A program made the translations under genes and the position numbers. The notes beneath the pieces were generated by a model, which ran no database searches, was not told the DNA's origin, and saw nothing but the letters and a program-made list of their open reading frames with translations. A stretch of 64,000 nucleotides of DNA, taken from positions 1,088,501 to 1,152,500 of the forward strand of contig JAHBTU010000002.1 in NCBI GenBank assembly GCA_019638455.1, given 5' to 3'. This document shows positions 27,101 to 34,824 of the stretch, piece after piece (position 1 is the first letter of the stretch; each line of letters starts with the position of its first letter). This DNA is from Saprospiraceae bacterium (lineage in GTDB: Bacteria > Bacteroidota > Bacteroidia > Chitinophagales > Saprospiraceae).

Positions 27101-27700
27101 CGCGGGCGCGAATCGCAAAAAGAACTCCCGCTGGCCAAGTGCGAAAACCAAGGCTACATCCACTACAACAAAGGCAGCGGGGCCATGTATTACCTCAAAG
27201 AAATGCTCGGGGAAGCGCAAGTGAACGCTGCCTTGCGAGCGTTTTTGGAAAAATTCCGATACGCGCCCCCGCCCTATCCGGTCAGCCTCGATGCCATAGA
27301 CGAGTTCTACGCCCACGCGCCCGACTCCCTGCACTATCTGGTGAAAGACCTGTTTGAGGACATCACCCTCTTCGAAAACCGCTGCAAGGAAGCCTCCGCC
27401 AAAGACCTCGGCAACGGAAAGTGGGAAGTGACCATCCACATCGAATGCCGCAAACTAAAAGCCGACGAACTCGGCAAGGAAACCGAGGTGCCCGTGAACG
27501 ACTACATCGAAATCGGCGCCTTCGCCAAACCCGCCAGCGGCAAAAAGTACGGCAAAATCCTGCACCGCCAGCGCGTGCGCATCAGTCAGCCGCTGAACAC
27601 CTTTACGTTCGTGGTGGACGAAAAACCCGACAAGGCGGGCGTGGACCCGTTCTCCCTGCTGGTCGACCGGAACCCGGAGGATAATTTGAAGGGGATGTGA
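24110..27700 (+). CDS. ABC-2 permease fused to an M1-family peptidase domain
   Basis: The protein is 1196 residues. Residues 1-~580 contain two sets of about six membrane helices in the ABC-2 permease style (MFRTFFSFELRSWLRSPMPW, then a second copy beginning near TEWWGIVRSTAFI). Residues ~600-1190 form an M1 aminopeptidase-like region with HEIGHQYWGH and a downstream Glu in GGEFLVETFAQWSALMVMEH, so the zinc site is complete. GTMPYSEGVGF sits at the place of the substrate-binding loop. Fusions like this occur in Bacteroidota and are placed with an ABC ATPase, here at 22612. Inferred role: ATP-driven export or membrane remodelling coupled to peptide cleavage outside. Confidence 0.92.
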   Translation: MFRTFFSFELRSWLRSPMPWIFMLIIGLLCLFGTISDQVTIGGSFGNVWKNAPFVAQNWYAVFSLICILLTTAFLNSAAIRDFERQTSQIVFSKPIGKAGYYFGHFWGGALMSLLPLIGISLGMWTGVALNSVFNWLEPNRFGPFDLQGHLMGMLVFAIPNTLFVGGILYAVAINTRSTLYSFVAATALLVGYIVAGNLLRDVENEKLASLLDPFGFGAFGIATKYWTVDEKNTQAMGLTGDLLLNRILWVTVGMLILYLGYRLFDFSEKKAGRKQKKQMADDPDLTSIRALGALPKVAPGKGLGTALSQLWSQTKTEWWGIVRSTAFILLALLGLLNCVPNLFYANEGYGTHELPVTYTMVSYIRGSFYLFTIIIMVYFSGAIIWKERNSRVSEIVDALPTQNWTTWLGKYAAVLGIMLVLQLLVMATAIVAQKIMGYERHDLWVYVRELLVMDMLGFAFMLALAFLVQALSPNMYLGFFLTIALIIVNSFVWDTLKIESNMLKFGGTPDYTLSDFYGYQPFGKSLFWFNTYWLLFSTLLALAAILFWPRGKETWWKKRLKLARLEWRQYRSFGIGALAAWLGVAGWAFYNTQLLNKYVNSGQQERQRRDYEIKYKQYEGREQPRVYDAKYDIDLYPETRTMRVNGRFWTRNIYDKPIDTLFLNTPQHGTFDLKNERLSLLHNDSALHWQIFRLQPALQPGDSMLLEFNLRFEPKGFENEISWSRITQNGTFFDNTDIIPIFGYQADAELSDKNRRKHFNLPEKSRRPALNRHDSLHRREAYIGINSDWVEVETIIRTAPDQIAIGPGSLLREWEENGRRCFHYKLDHASFNFYSFMSARYEVARRDWNGVKLEVYYHKDHDFNVERMLGAMEKSLAYYTQNFGPYYHKQCRIIEFPRFSSFAQAFPGTMPYSEGVGFIQDFKDPDADIDMMFYVAAHEIGHQYWGHQECGALMQGGEFLVETFAQWSALMVMEHEYGRDQMRKFLKYEMDRYLRGRGRESQKELPLAKCENQGYIHYNKGSGAMYYLKEMLGEAQVNAALRAFLEKFRYAPPPYPVSLDAIDEFYAHAPDSLHYLVKDLFEDITLFENRCKEASAKDLGNGKWEVTIHIECRKLKADELGKETEVPVNDYIEIGAFAKPASGKKYGKILHRQRVRISQPLNTFTFVVDEKPDKAGVDPFSLLVDRNPEDNLKGM

Positions 27701-27768
27701 GGGGCGGGGCTTCCAAGTAAATTTAAAATCTATGTAAAAACTTAGGCAGGACAGCAGACATTCAATTT

Positions 27769-27848
27769 TTGACAGGATTTACAAGATTTACAGGATAGAT
27801 GAAGTGGCTTGGCCGCCAAAAATCCTGTAAATCCTGTAAATCCTGTCA
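27769..27848. terminator. dispersed hairpin of GACAGGATTTAC repeats
   Basis: Arms 27769-27796 and 27821-27848 are complementary over 28 bp with a single mismatch; each is made of ATTTACAGGAT-type units. The sequence follows the ABC/M1 gene by about 70 bp and may act as its terminator; the related hairpin at 16099-16216 suggests a mobile or family repeat. Confidence 0.65.
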
Positions 27849-27998
27849 ATAACCAATAAGCCTTTCAACCGAGTCCTCTGCGCTTAAAGGCTGACTAAGT
27901 TTTTGCGTTTTTTAAAAATTTTGAAAATGCAATAATTTATTGACGCATACGCTGTAAAAGGAAGTTTTTGCCAATTTTTTACCAACCTAACAATCCGT

Positions 27999-30041
27999 AT
28001 GCAAAAAATCCTCCTTGCCCTTGCTTTTTTGTTGGCCTCCCTTGTCTTGCCGGCCCAAACCACCATCTCGTCTGTCTATTTTGAATTGGACAAACACGAA
28101 CTCAGCGTCACTGCTCGGCAAACGCTCGACGCACTGGCGCTGCAGCTGCTCGCCGCTCCCGACTACTCGATAAAAATAGAGGCGTGGACCGACGACCGTG
28201 GCTCCGAATCGCACAACCAGCGCCTCGCCACACAGCGTGCCGAGGCCGTGCAGCAATACCTCGCCGACAGGGGCCTGCTGCCCGGCAAAGCCACCGTGCG
28301 CAGTTGGGGCAAGCAGAATCCTGCCTACGACAACTCCACCGAAGAAACCCGTCGGCTCAATCGCCGGGTGGACGTGACTTTTTCCCCGGTTTTCTTTTCC
28401 GACTATCGGTCGCTGCAAAACCGCCTGTCGGCACCAGCCGAGCAGTTGCTGCGCATCCTTCCCGACCGCGAGCAACAAATCACGGCGGCACAAGGCACCA
28501 TCATAAAGATACCGCGGCAGGCTTTTGTTTTTGAGGATGGCACTTCGCCTACTGGGCCAGTAGAACTCATGGTGCGCGAGGCATTTTCGCCTTCCGATTA
28601 TGTTTTGCAAAATCTTACCACCCTGAGCGATGGCCGCATCCTGCAAACGGGCGGGATGGTCTATATCGGCGCACAAGCCGATGGCAAACCCCTCCTGCTG
28701 GCTGAAGGTGTGTCGCTTACAGTGGCGCTCCCAACACGCCGGGTGGACCCCAACATGGAGCTGTTCTACGGCGAGACCAACCCCGACAACAGCATCAATT
28801 GGGTGCCTACACGCCAATCCTTTCGGCAAACGATGAAAAAGCCTCGCACGGAAATCGAGATTGACCCCGCGACAAGTGCTCGCATCATGGCGCTGCAAGT
28901 GCCCGAATATCCCGAACCTTTGGTGCCGAAATTCTCTGGCAACCTGCCGCCCATGCCGCGCAAACCCGTCGCCCCCATCGCGCCAAGACCCCCCCAAAAA
29001 CCAACTTGGGAAAACGCACAGCGGAAATATGGCTACGGCTATGGCCCCGCCATGAACAAGATGACTAAAAAACGGCTCAAAAAGGCACAGAAATACTATC
29101 AAACCGCTTTGGCAAATTACGAGCGCGACTCGCTTAGCTTTATCAGGCTGCACCAACGCTACTTGAACAACTTGGATAAACATCAAGCCGCGCTCGTTGA
29201 ATATGAGACAGCTGAACAGAAGTGGAAGAACGAGGTCGTTGACCGCATCAGCACAATCATCCAGTTCGACCGCGAGTACTACTTGCACGAGTACTCGAAA
29301 AATTTGCAAACAACCATCCGCTATGTGGGCAAATACATACAGCGGTATGAGCATTACAGCGACTTGGAAAATGCGGTGGAAAATATCGTCGAGCGAATGA
29401 TGCGCTACAGAAACACGGATGGTTTGGCAACGGCCAATGCGAACAGGGCTGTCACAAAGGCGCTTTATCGCCAGCATATCGGCCCGAAAATCATGGATAG
29501 TCCCGCCTATTTCAGCCTTACCGAACTGGCTCGAAGGAAATGTGGCCCCGACACCTTGCATCGTGTCACCCACAGAATGCGCATGAATTGTGGCCTTGTG
29601 GCTATCTCTGATAGCCTGCGAGCAAACATTCGGGAGAAGGAATTGCTCGAAGCAGCCACGACACAAGATGCCGCCGTCGCGCTCAATGCATATGTCGCCG
29701 ATGTCACCCGTTTAGGCTGGATTAACTGCGACAAATTCTTGGACGACCCGGCCGAAAGGGTGCAGCTGGTAGTGAACGAATCGGAGGATGCCACGATTTA
29801 TGCGGTGTGCCGCGACATCAGCAGCATTCTGCCGCTCAACCGATACAAGGACGGCTCTTATTCCGTGTCGGGATTGCCCAAAGGGAAAAAGGTGTCGGTC
29901 GTCTCTATCAAATTGAAGGAAGGAGTACCATTTTTTGCGATGCGCGATGCGCGGGCCGGCGACGCTGGCGCATTGAACATGGAATACAAGAGCATGACGC
30001 TACGCGACTTGAGAGAAGAGCTGAAAAAGCTGAACATTTGA
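27999..30041 (+). CDS. OmpA-domain envelope protein with long C-terminal region
   Basis: The protein is 680 residues with signal peptide MQKILLALAFLLASLVLPAQ. The OmpA-like peptidoglycan-binding domain is at the N-terminus (residues ~22-125), with SSVYFELDKHELSVTARQTL, IKIEAWTDDRGSESHNQRLA and NRRVDVTF. In most OmpA proteins this domain is C-terminal. Residues ~155-270 look beta-rich and may form a carboxypeptidase-regulatory-type domain (GTIIKIPRQAFVFEDGT). A Pro-rich linker (MPRKPVAPIAPRPPQKPT) and a helical region with many Tyr/Lys follow. It may anchor an envelope structure to peptidoglycan. Confidence 0.85.
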   Translation: MQKILLALAFLLASLVLPAQTTISSVYFELDKHELSVTARQTLDALALQLLAAPDYSIKIEAWTDDRGSESHNQRLATQRAEAVQQYLADRGLLPGKATVRSWGKQNPAYDNSTEETRRLNRRVDVTFSPVFFSDYRSLQNRLSAPAEQLLRILPDREQQITAAQGTIIKIPRQAFVFEDGTSPTGPVELMVREAFSPSDYVLQNLTTLSDGRILQTGGMVYIGAQADGKPLLLAEGVSLTVALPTRRVDPNMELFYGETNPDNSINWVPTRQSFRQTMKKPRTEIEIDPATSARIMALQVPEYPEPLVPKFSGNLPPMPRKPVAPIAPRPPQKPTWENAQRKYGYGYGPAMNKMTKKRLKKAQKYYQTALANYERDSLSFIRLHQRYLNNLDKHQAALVEYETAEQKWKNEVVDRISTIIQFDREYYLHEYSKNLQTTIRYVGKYIQRYEHYSDLENAVENIVERMMRYRNTDGLATANANRAVTKALYRQHIGPKIMDSPAYFSLTELARRKCGPDTLHRVTHRMRMNCGLVAISDSLRANIREKELLEAATTQDAAVALNAYVADVTRLGWINCDKFLDDPAERVQLVVNESEDATIYAVCRDISSILPLNRYKDGSYSVSGLPKGKKVSVVSIKLKEGVPFFAMRDARAGDAGALNMEYKSMTLRDLREELKKLNI

Positions 30042-30070
30042 GAAAACCCCAGAAACCCGCATCGCTTCAC

Positions 30071-30110
30071 GACGAAAGGGTCGCGGCATTCATGCCACGA
30101 CCCTTTCGTC
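30071..30110. terminator. strong bidirectional hairpin
   Basis: GACGAAAGGGTCGCGGCA (30071-30088) pairs with TGCCACGACCCTTTCGTC (30093-30110) with one mismatch and a 4-base loop. It separates the convergent OmpA-type gene and the ribosomal-protein cluster. Confidence 0.8.
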
Positions 30111-30139
30111 ATTCATTTCCAAGTCCTTTCAACAGGCGA

Positions 30140-30319
30140 TTATTTCACGTCGGCAAAGAATTCTTTCACTTTGTCTTTGTGAACAATCATTTGTTTGTAA
30201 GTGTATTTGCCTGTCACCGGGTCTTTCACGGCTTTCACCACTTTCACGTGGTCTTTGCCGGAGCCTGCGTTGGCAGCACGCTGAGCAACACGGGCGTTCT
30301 TTGAAACTTTCTTTGCCAT
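30140..30319 (-). CDS. DUF4295 small ribosome-associated protein
   Basis: The protein is 59 residues, very basic: MAKKVSKNARVAQRAANAGS, then VVKAVKDPVTGKYTYKQMIV and KVKEFFADVK. Length, the KYTYKQMIV segment and the place right after rpmG identify the DUF4295 family, which is restricted to Bacteroidota. To my recollection it has been assigned as a large-subunit protein (bL38) in a Flavobacterium ribosome structure. Its start lies 2 bp after the rpmG stop, so they are surely co-transcribed. Confidence 0.9.
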   Translation of the reverse strand: MAKKVSKNARVAQRAANAGSGKDHVKVVKAVKDPVTGKYTYKQMIVHKDKVKEFFADVK

Positions 30320-30321
30320 GA

Positions 30322-30510
30322 TTACTTAATTTCGCGGTGAACGGTGTATTTGCGCATGATGGGGTTGTATTTTTTCAACTCCATGCGGTCGGGCGTGTTT
30401 TTGCGGTTCTTCTGCGTGATATAGCGCGAAGTGCCCGGCAAGCCGCTGTTTTTATGCTCGGTACATTCGAGGATGACCTGAATGCGATTGCCTTTGCTTT
30501 TCTTTGCCAT
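30322..30510 (-). CDS. rpmG: 50S ribosomal protein L33
   Basis: The protein is 62 residues: [20 protein letters not shown], then [20 protein letters not shown] and [14 protein letters not shown]. It is the normal length. The zinc Cys pairs of some L33 forms are absent apart from one Cys, so this is the C- (zinc-free) form. It follows rpmB by 62 bp. Confidence 0.96.
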   Translation of the reverse strand: MAKKSKGNRIQVILECTEHKNSGLPGTSRYITQKNRKNTPDRMELKKYNPIMRKYTVHREIK

Positions 30511-30572
30511 GATTTTTTTATTTCAACAATGAGCGATGAACGAACGAATAACGAAGTGTGTGCGGCAGGCAA

Positions 30573-30824
30573 TCAAAGATTGCCGTGATAAATAATCTCG
30601 CCTTTTTTCTCCAGCTTCTTGATGTACTGGTACAAGCCTAATTTGGAGATGGTGCGGATGGCCGAAGCGCTCACTTTCAGCGTGACCCATTCACCCGTTT
30701 CAGGCATATAGAATTTTTTGGTTTGAAGGTTAGGATAGAAGCGGCGCTTCGTTTTTCGGTTGGAGTGCGAGACGTAGTTGCCGCTCATCGGCCTCTTGCC
30801 CGTCAAATCACAAACTTTAGACAT
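30573..30824 (-). CDS. rpmB: 50S ribosomal protein L28
   Basis: The protein is 83 residues and starts MSKVCDLTGKRPMSGNYVSH, the invariant L28 N-terminus, followed by SNRKTKRRFYPNLQTKKFY. It is the first gene of the rpmB-rpmG-DUF4295 unit, whose promoter should lie in the ~85 bp between this start and the tRNA gene. Confidence 0.97.
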   Translation of the reverse strand: MSKVCDLTGKRPMSGNYVSHSNRKTKRRFYPNLQTKKFYMPETGEWVTLKVSASAIRTISKLGLYQYIKKLEKKGEIIYHGNL

Positions 30825-30910
30825 TGAACTTGAATTTGAGTGTTCTAATTGATGGTTTCAAAAAATGAGGATGTATCGGAATTTTGATACACCCTCAAAC
30901 ACTTCAACTG

Positions 30911-30986
30911 TGGTGACTCCGAGAGGACTCGAACCTCTAACCTTCTGATCCGTAGTCAGATGCTCTATCCATTAAGCTACGGAGCC
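30911..30986 (-). tRNA. tRNA-Arg (anticodon ACG), CCA encoded
   Basis: On the minus strand it starts GGCTCCGTAGCTTAATGGAT, has the ACG anticodon in a CTGACTACGGATCAG arm, the TTCGAGTC T-loop and a genomic CCA end. The 7-bp acceptor stem has one G-U pair at position 2. A34 would be deaminated to inosine and read CGU/CGC/CGA. Confidence 0.97.
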
Positions 30987-31039
30987 ATTTTTCGGGGTGC
31001 AAAGATAGCGCAGGGCTGCCCGAAAAACCAAGTAGGTTT

Positions 31040-32707
31040 TTAAAATTTTGGAAATTTCCTGGATACGACAAAATTGTTGCGCCCAATGCTCATCACATAG
31101 ACCCCCGCCGGAAGGTCTTTTGCGTCGTATTCGACGTAGTTGACCCCAAACTGTTGCGGTGTCAATTCCTGTTCATGGAGCAGTTGGCCGAGCATATTGA
31201 ACACGCGGAAACGATATTTCTCAAAAATGGGTGTCTGATAATAGACCTTGAAAAAATCGCGGCCATAGGTCTCCACCTCCAAGATGCTGAGCGGCCCAAC
31301 CACCCCGTCGCAAAGGTCACGAACGGCGCTGGTCGCATTGCCTATGTGCAGATAGCCGCCAGTCTTGGTCACGTCTTTGAGCGATGTTTCGGGCTGCACA
31401 TTGTCGAGTATAAGGTCGCGCATCCGGCGTGCGCAGGCTACGGGGTCGGTGAGCGCGTCGGAGGCGAGTTTGTCGCAAGGCATGCTGTAGAGCAGGGCTA
31501 CGGCCCCCGTCACATGTGGGGCGGCGGCTGAGGTGCCGCCAAATATGCTATAGGTCGGGGTGTTGTTGGGGACTTGCACGACCGTCGTGTAGGAATCGTT
31601 GCCCGGAGCGCCCAAATCAATCGAGATAGCGCCATATCCGGTGCCGGGTACTCTGGTGCCGAGTTTGTTGGTGTTGTTCACCGCAATCAAAAACTCGCTG
31701 GAGCAGGTGGTGGGCATATCGCCTTCCACATCCACGTTGGTGTTGGTGTTGGTGGTAGCGCCGATGCTGATGATGCCAACTTGGCCCAACGAGTCATACA
31801 CGGCGCACCAAAGTGGGTGGTTGACGGCCTTAGCCTTGTCGAGGCCAAATGAGGCGTTGGTCGTGACGACGAAAGCACCTTGTGCCCCGTTGGTCTGGTT
31901 GTAAAGCCGGCGGGCGGCTCCGGTGTAGTAGTAGGCGGCTATGATTTCGGACTCAAACTCAACGTTGAAAAGCCCCATGAGCTTGACATCCCAGTTGACC
32001 CCCGTGACTCCGATGCCGTTATTGCCCCGTGCACCGACGATGCCACAGACCGAAGTGCCGTGGCTACTGTTGGCGGTGCCTGCGTTGTCGTTGCTCGTGC
32101 GAGGGTTCCAGCCACCATGGTCGTCCACATATCCATTGTTGTCGTCGTCCACATTGTTGTTGGGGATTTCAGCGTGATTCAGCCAGCGATTGGGCATGAG
32201 GTCGGGATGGGCGAAGAAGATGCCCTTTTCCAACACTGCCGCCACGATGGTGTCGCCATTCAGGGTGACACCGCCAGTGGCCGACTCCCAAGCGTCGGGC
32301 GCGCCTATGAGTCTCATGCCGTCTTGCCGCCACCATTCGGTATCGTTGGGTTCCAAGCCGCGGTCAACGGCGCGGTGGTTGAATTGAGCTGCCTGCACGT
32401 TGGGCAGACGACGAGTCGTTTCAAGCATGGCTTCCGCATTTACTTGGTTTTCATCAAACTGAAAAAGGTAAATATGCCATTCAGGGGCGATGTTGGCTTC
32501 CATTTCCACAGTGCCACGTCCTGTTTCATTGAGCAAAAGGAGGGTGCGTTGCACATCGGCGCTGGGCGAGAGCTGCACGAGCAACTCCCCGAGGCGGCGT
32601 TCATGCCCGTCAAGGGTGAGCGTGGTGCTTTTTCCCGCATCGGCTTGCCCGAAGGTGTGCGCCGTGTGGGTAAATAAAAAAAGCAAGACGATGACAATGT
32701 GTTTCAT
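31040..32707 (-). CDS. subtilisin-family serine peptidase with T9SS sorting domain, catalytic Asp replaced by Glu
   Basis: The protein is 555 residues. A signal peptide (MKHIVIVLLFLFTHTAHTFG) is followed by a ~100-residue pro-region. The S8 domain carries the His in NSSHGTSVCGIVG (H216) and the Ser in FGGTSAAAPHVTGAVALL (S393). The first catalytic block, normally D-T/S-G, reads IVAAVLEKGIFFAHPDL, so Glu160 takes the place of Asp. The C-terminal ~85 residues, ending DLPAGVYVMSIGRNNFVVSR plus a basic tail, are a type A sorting domain for the type IX system, which directs export through the outer membrane. Activity may be reduced or altered. Confidence 0.92.
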   Translation of the reverse strand: MKHIVIVLLFLFTHTAHTFGQADAGKSTTLTLDGHERRLGELLVQLSPSADVQRTLLLLNETGRGTVEMEANIAPEWHIYLFQFDENQVNAEAMLETTRRLPNVQAAQFNHRAVDRGLEPNDTEWWRQDGMRLIGAPDAWESATGGVTLNGDTIVAAVLEKGIFFAHPDLMPNRWLNHAEIPNNNVDDDNNGYVDDHGGWNPRTSNDNAGTANSSHGTSVCGIVGARGNNGIGVTGVNWDVKLMGLFNVEFESEIIAAYYYTGAARRLYNQTNGAQGAFVVTTNASFGLDKAKAVNHPLWCAVYDSLGQVGIISIGATTNTNTNVDVEGDMPTTCSSEFLIAVNNTNKLGTRVPGTGYGAISIDLGAPGNDSYTTVVQVPNNTPTYSIFGGTSAAAPHVTGAVALLYSMPCDKLASDALTDPVACARRMRDLILDNVQPETSLKDVTKTGGYLHIGNATSAVRDLCDGVVGPLSILEVETYGRDFFKVYYQTPIFEKYRFRVFNMLGQLLHEQELTPQQFGVNYVEYDAKDLPAGVYVMSIGRNNFVVSRKFPKF

Positions 32708-32807
32708 GTTTTAAATTTGTCTGAGTTGGCGGAAAATGAATAGTGCGGTCAAAGAAAAGAGAAATTCGGGAAAAGGTTGGGTTTTGACTGGCTCGAATTT
32801 GTTTGTT

Positions 32808-33599
32808 TCAAGCCAAGTTCAAGGTTTCTCGTATTTTTTGGAAATAAGCCGCCGAATGTAGCAGCCTGCTCCCATACCAAGAAAACATCTCTCCGTCAAC
32901 AAGTTGGATTCGCGCATTGGGGCAAACTTCCCGCAACGGCTCAAAGTGCTTTTCTGCAAATGGGTAAGGCTCGGACGAGAGCAATATGACTTCGGGTTTG
33001 GCTTCGGCGAGTTCTTCCAACGTGATTTCGGGGTAACGACTTTTGTAGGAAAAAACGTTGTGAAAGCCCGCAACGCGCAGCATTTCGTCAATGAAAGTGT
33101 CACCGCCCGCCACCATGTAGGGTTTTCGCCAGATGAAATAGGCGGCGGGGCAGCGGGTGGAAGGTGGGGGGCAGAGGGCGAACTCTGTTATTATTTTTCC
33201 AATCAGCTTCTGAGTCTCGGCGGCTTTTCCGACTAGTTCACCCACCTTCGCCATCATGTCGAAAGCCTGTTCGAGTGTTCGCACATCGCTGAGCCAAACG
33301 GGGTGGTGCGCGGCGAGTTCTTCTATTTGAGTGCGCTCGTTTTCCTCCTTATTGCCGATAATGAGGTTGGGTTTCAGGTTTTTTATTTTTTCAGTATTCA
33401 AAGTCTTAGTGCCGCCGACGCGCGTTTTTTCACGAAACCACTTTTCGGGGTGAACACAAAATTTCGTGATGCCAACGACTTCATTCTCAAGGCCTAAATC
33501 CGCCAACAGCTCTGTCTGCGAAGGCACGAGCGACACAATGCGGCGCGGCGGCCAAGCATGAATTTCGAGGTCTCGATTGAGTTGGTCGGTGAAAGTCAT
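32808..33599 (-). CDS. helical-backbone metal receptor (BtuF/TroA-like) without signal peptide
   Basis: The protein is 263 residues. RIVSLVPSQTELLADLGLEN, EVVGITKFCVHPEKW, LKPNLIIGNKEENE and EVILLSSEPYPFAEKH match the class III solute-binding fold used for cobalamin, haem or iron-siderophore. No signal peptide or lipobox is visible: the start is MTFTDQLNRDLEIHAW. It may therefore work in the cytoplasm or be mis-exported; this form is common in Bacteroidota where it stands alone. No ABC transporter genes flank it. The ligand is unknown. Confidence 0.85.
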   Translation of the reverse strand: MTFTDQLNRDLEIHAWPPRRIVSLVPSQTELLADLGLENEVVGITKFCVHPEKWFREKTRVGGTKTLNTEKIKNLKPNLIIGNKEENERTQIEELAAHHPVWLSDVRTLEQAFDMMAKVGELVGKAAETQKLIGKIITEFALCPPPSTRCPAAYFIWRKPYMVAGGDTFIDEMLRVAGFHNVFSYKSRYPEITLEELAEAKPEVILLSSEPYPFAEKHFEPLREVCPNARIQLVDGEMFSWYGSRLLHSAAYFQKIRETLNLA

Positions 33600-33652
33600 T
33601 TCGGTGTTAAAAATTGTTAGGGGCCATTGGGGTCATTGAGGGTCATTATTGA

Positions 33653-33724
33653 TATACCCAGATTAAAGAGGATTTGAACCTGCCTTGCCAACGGGCAGGT
33701 TCAAATCCCCTTAATCTGGGCATA
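33653..33724. repeat. 72-bp hairpin form of the 180-bp element
   Basis: TATACCCAGATTAAAGAGGA begins the left arm and the right arm ends CTTAATCTGGGCATA. The ~31-bp arms are nearly fully complementary around a 9-base loop. The left part equals the first ~40 bp of the 180-bp element (12910, 44596, 55580). It lies between rlmB and the metal-receptor gene. Confidence 0.75.
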
Positions 33725-33735
33725 ATGTTTTCGCT

Positions 33736-34491
33736 TTAATGCCCCTCAATGCCCCCCAATCTCTGCCTTATTGCCTCGTACAACACGATGCCGGCGGCGA
33801 CACTGACGTTGAAAGAGTCGAAGTCGGTTGCCTGCGGGATTTTGACGACCGAGTCGGCCATTTTTTGGAGCTTCGGGTGCACGCCCTCGCCTTCCGAACC
33901 CATCAGGAGCGCCGTCGGCACGGTAAAGTCTGCCTCGAAAATCGGCTTGGAACGCTCGCCCAACGCGGTGGCAACAACCTGCACGCCAGAGGCTTGCAAC
34001 ATTTCCACCGTGCTGAACATACTCCTGACCCGACACAGCCGAATCCGCGCCAACGCTCCGGCGGAGGCCTTCATGGCCTCCTCATTGGCAGGTGCGGAGC
34101 CTGACTGCGGCACCACGACCGCATGAACGCCCATGCACTCCGCCGAACGGCAAATCGCGCCGAAATTCCGCACGTCCGTCACCCCGTCGAGCAGGATGAA
34201 CAGGGGAATCTGGCCTTGCTCGAACACGAAGGGCAGCACATCTTCGAGCGACTGGAACTCTACCAACGCCAGATAAGCGACCACGCCTTGATGCGTGCCT
34301 TTGGCCATTTTGTTGAGTTTTTCGCGGGGCACCACTTGGAGCGGTATGCCATGTTCCTTCGTCAGGTGGCGAAATTCCTTTTCCATCTCTCCGCGTATGC
34401 CTTGCTGGAAATAAACTTTTTCCACCGCTTTTCCGGCGCGAATGGCCTCCGCGACGGGGTGGTGGCCGTAAATCAGGTTTGAGTCTGCCAT
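33736..34491 (-). CDS. rlmB: 23S rRNA (guanosine-2'-O)-methyltransferase, SpoU family
   Basis: The protein is 251 residues from the Met at 34491 (MADSNLIYGHHPVAEAIRAG). The N-terminal substrate-binding domain ends near residue 85. The SPOUT domain shows the three conserved blocks: DVRNFGAICRSAECMGVHAV, ALLMGSEGEGVHPKL and FNVSVAAGIVLYEAIRQRL. It should methylate the 2'-hydroxyl of G2251 (E. coli numbering) in the peptidyl-transferase loop of 23S rRNA. R6 of the 58-bp repeat lies directly upstream. Confidence 0.93.
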   Translation of the reverse strand: MADSNLIYGHHPVAEAIRAGKAVEKVYFQQGIRGEMEKEFRHLTKEHGIPLQVVPREKLNKMAKGTHQGVVAYLALVEFQSLEDVLPFVFEQGQIPLFILLDGVTDVRNFGAICRSAECMGVHAVVVPQSGSAPANEEAMKASAGALARIRLCRVRSMFSTVEMLQASGVQVVATALGERSKPIFEADFTVPTALLMGSEGEGVHPKLQKMADSVVKIPQATDFDSFNVSVAAGIVLYEAIRQRLGGIEGH

Positions 34492-34534
34492 GTTGTGGGT
34501 GAGCCAACCAAGAGTTGGCGGCACGGGGCAAAAA

Positions 34535-34591
34535 TATACCTTGACTCGTCAAGATTTATCAGACGCACAGGATTGCTCTCTCTGATTTTGA
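34535..34591 (-). repeat. 58-bp dispersed repeat, copy R6, upstream of rlmB
   Basis: On the minus strand it starts TTCAAAATCAGAGAGAGCAA and ends GAGTCAAGGTATATTTTTGC. The final part also gives TATTTTTG, which matches TAnnTTTG, 44 bp before the rlmB start. Confidence 0.8.
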
Positions 34592-34824
34592 ATGAATCAG
34601 GACTTCACATACACTGAAAACTTGATGACGCAAATTGTAATTTTTCCCGGTGGGTTGAATTTGGCATTTTTGCTCCACTCCTTACCTGCGGTGGTGTCGC
34701 AATTCCAGCGGACTTGTAGGGCAACAGACTTGGACAGGGGGGCGTTTAATGCGCGTTTGGGTGCCTTGGAGCATTGTTGAAAATGCGCAAGGATGATGAC
34801 TAAAAACTAAAGACACAAACAACT
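34592..34824. other. intergenic, no gene seen
   Basis: A 62-codon frame starts inside the 58-bp repeat and shows no recognisable feature. The region separates rlmB from the DUF1361 gene. Confidence 0.5.

Noticed and set aside
27987..29666. 559-codon frame on the minus strand
   Set aside because: Antisense to the OmpA-type gene, which has a signal peptide and domain match.
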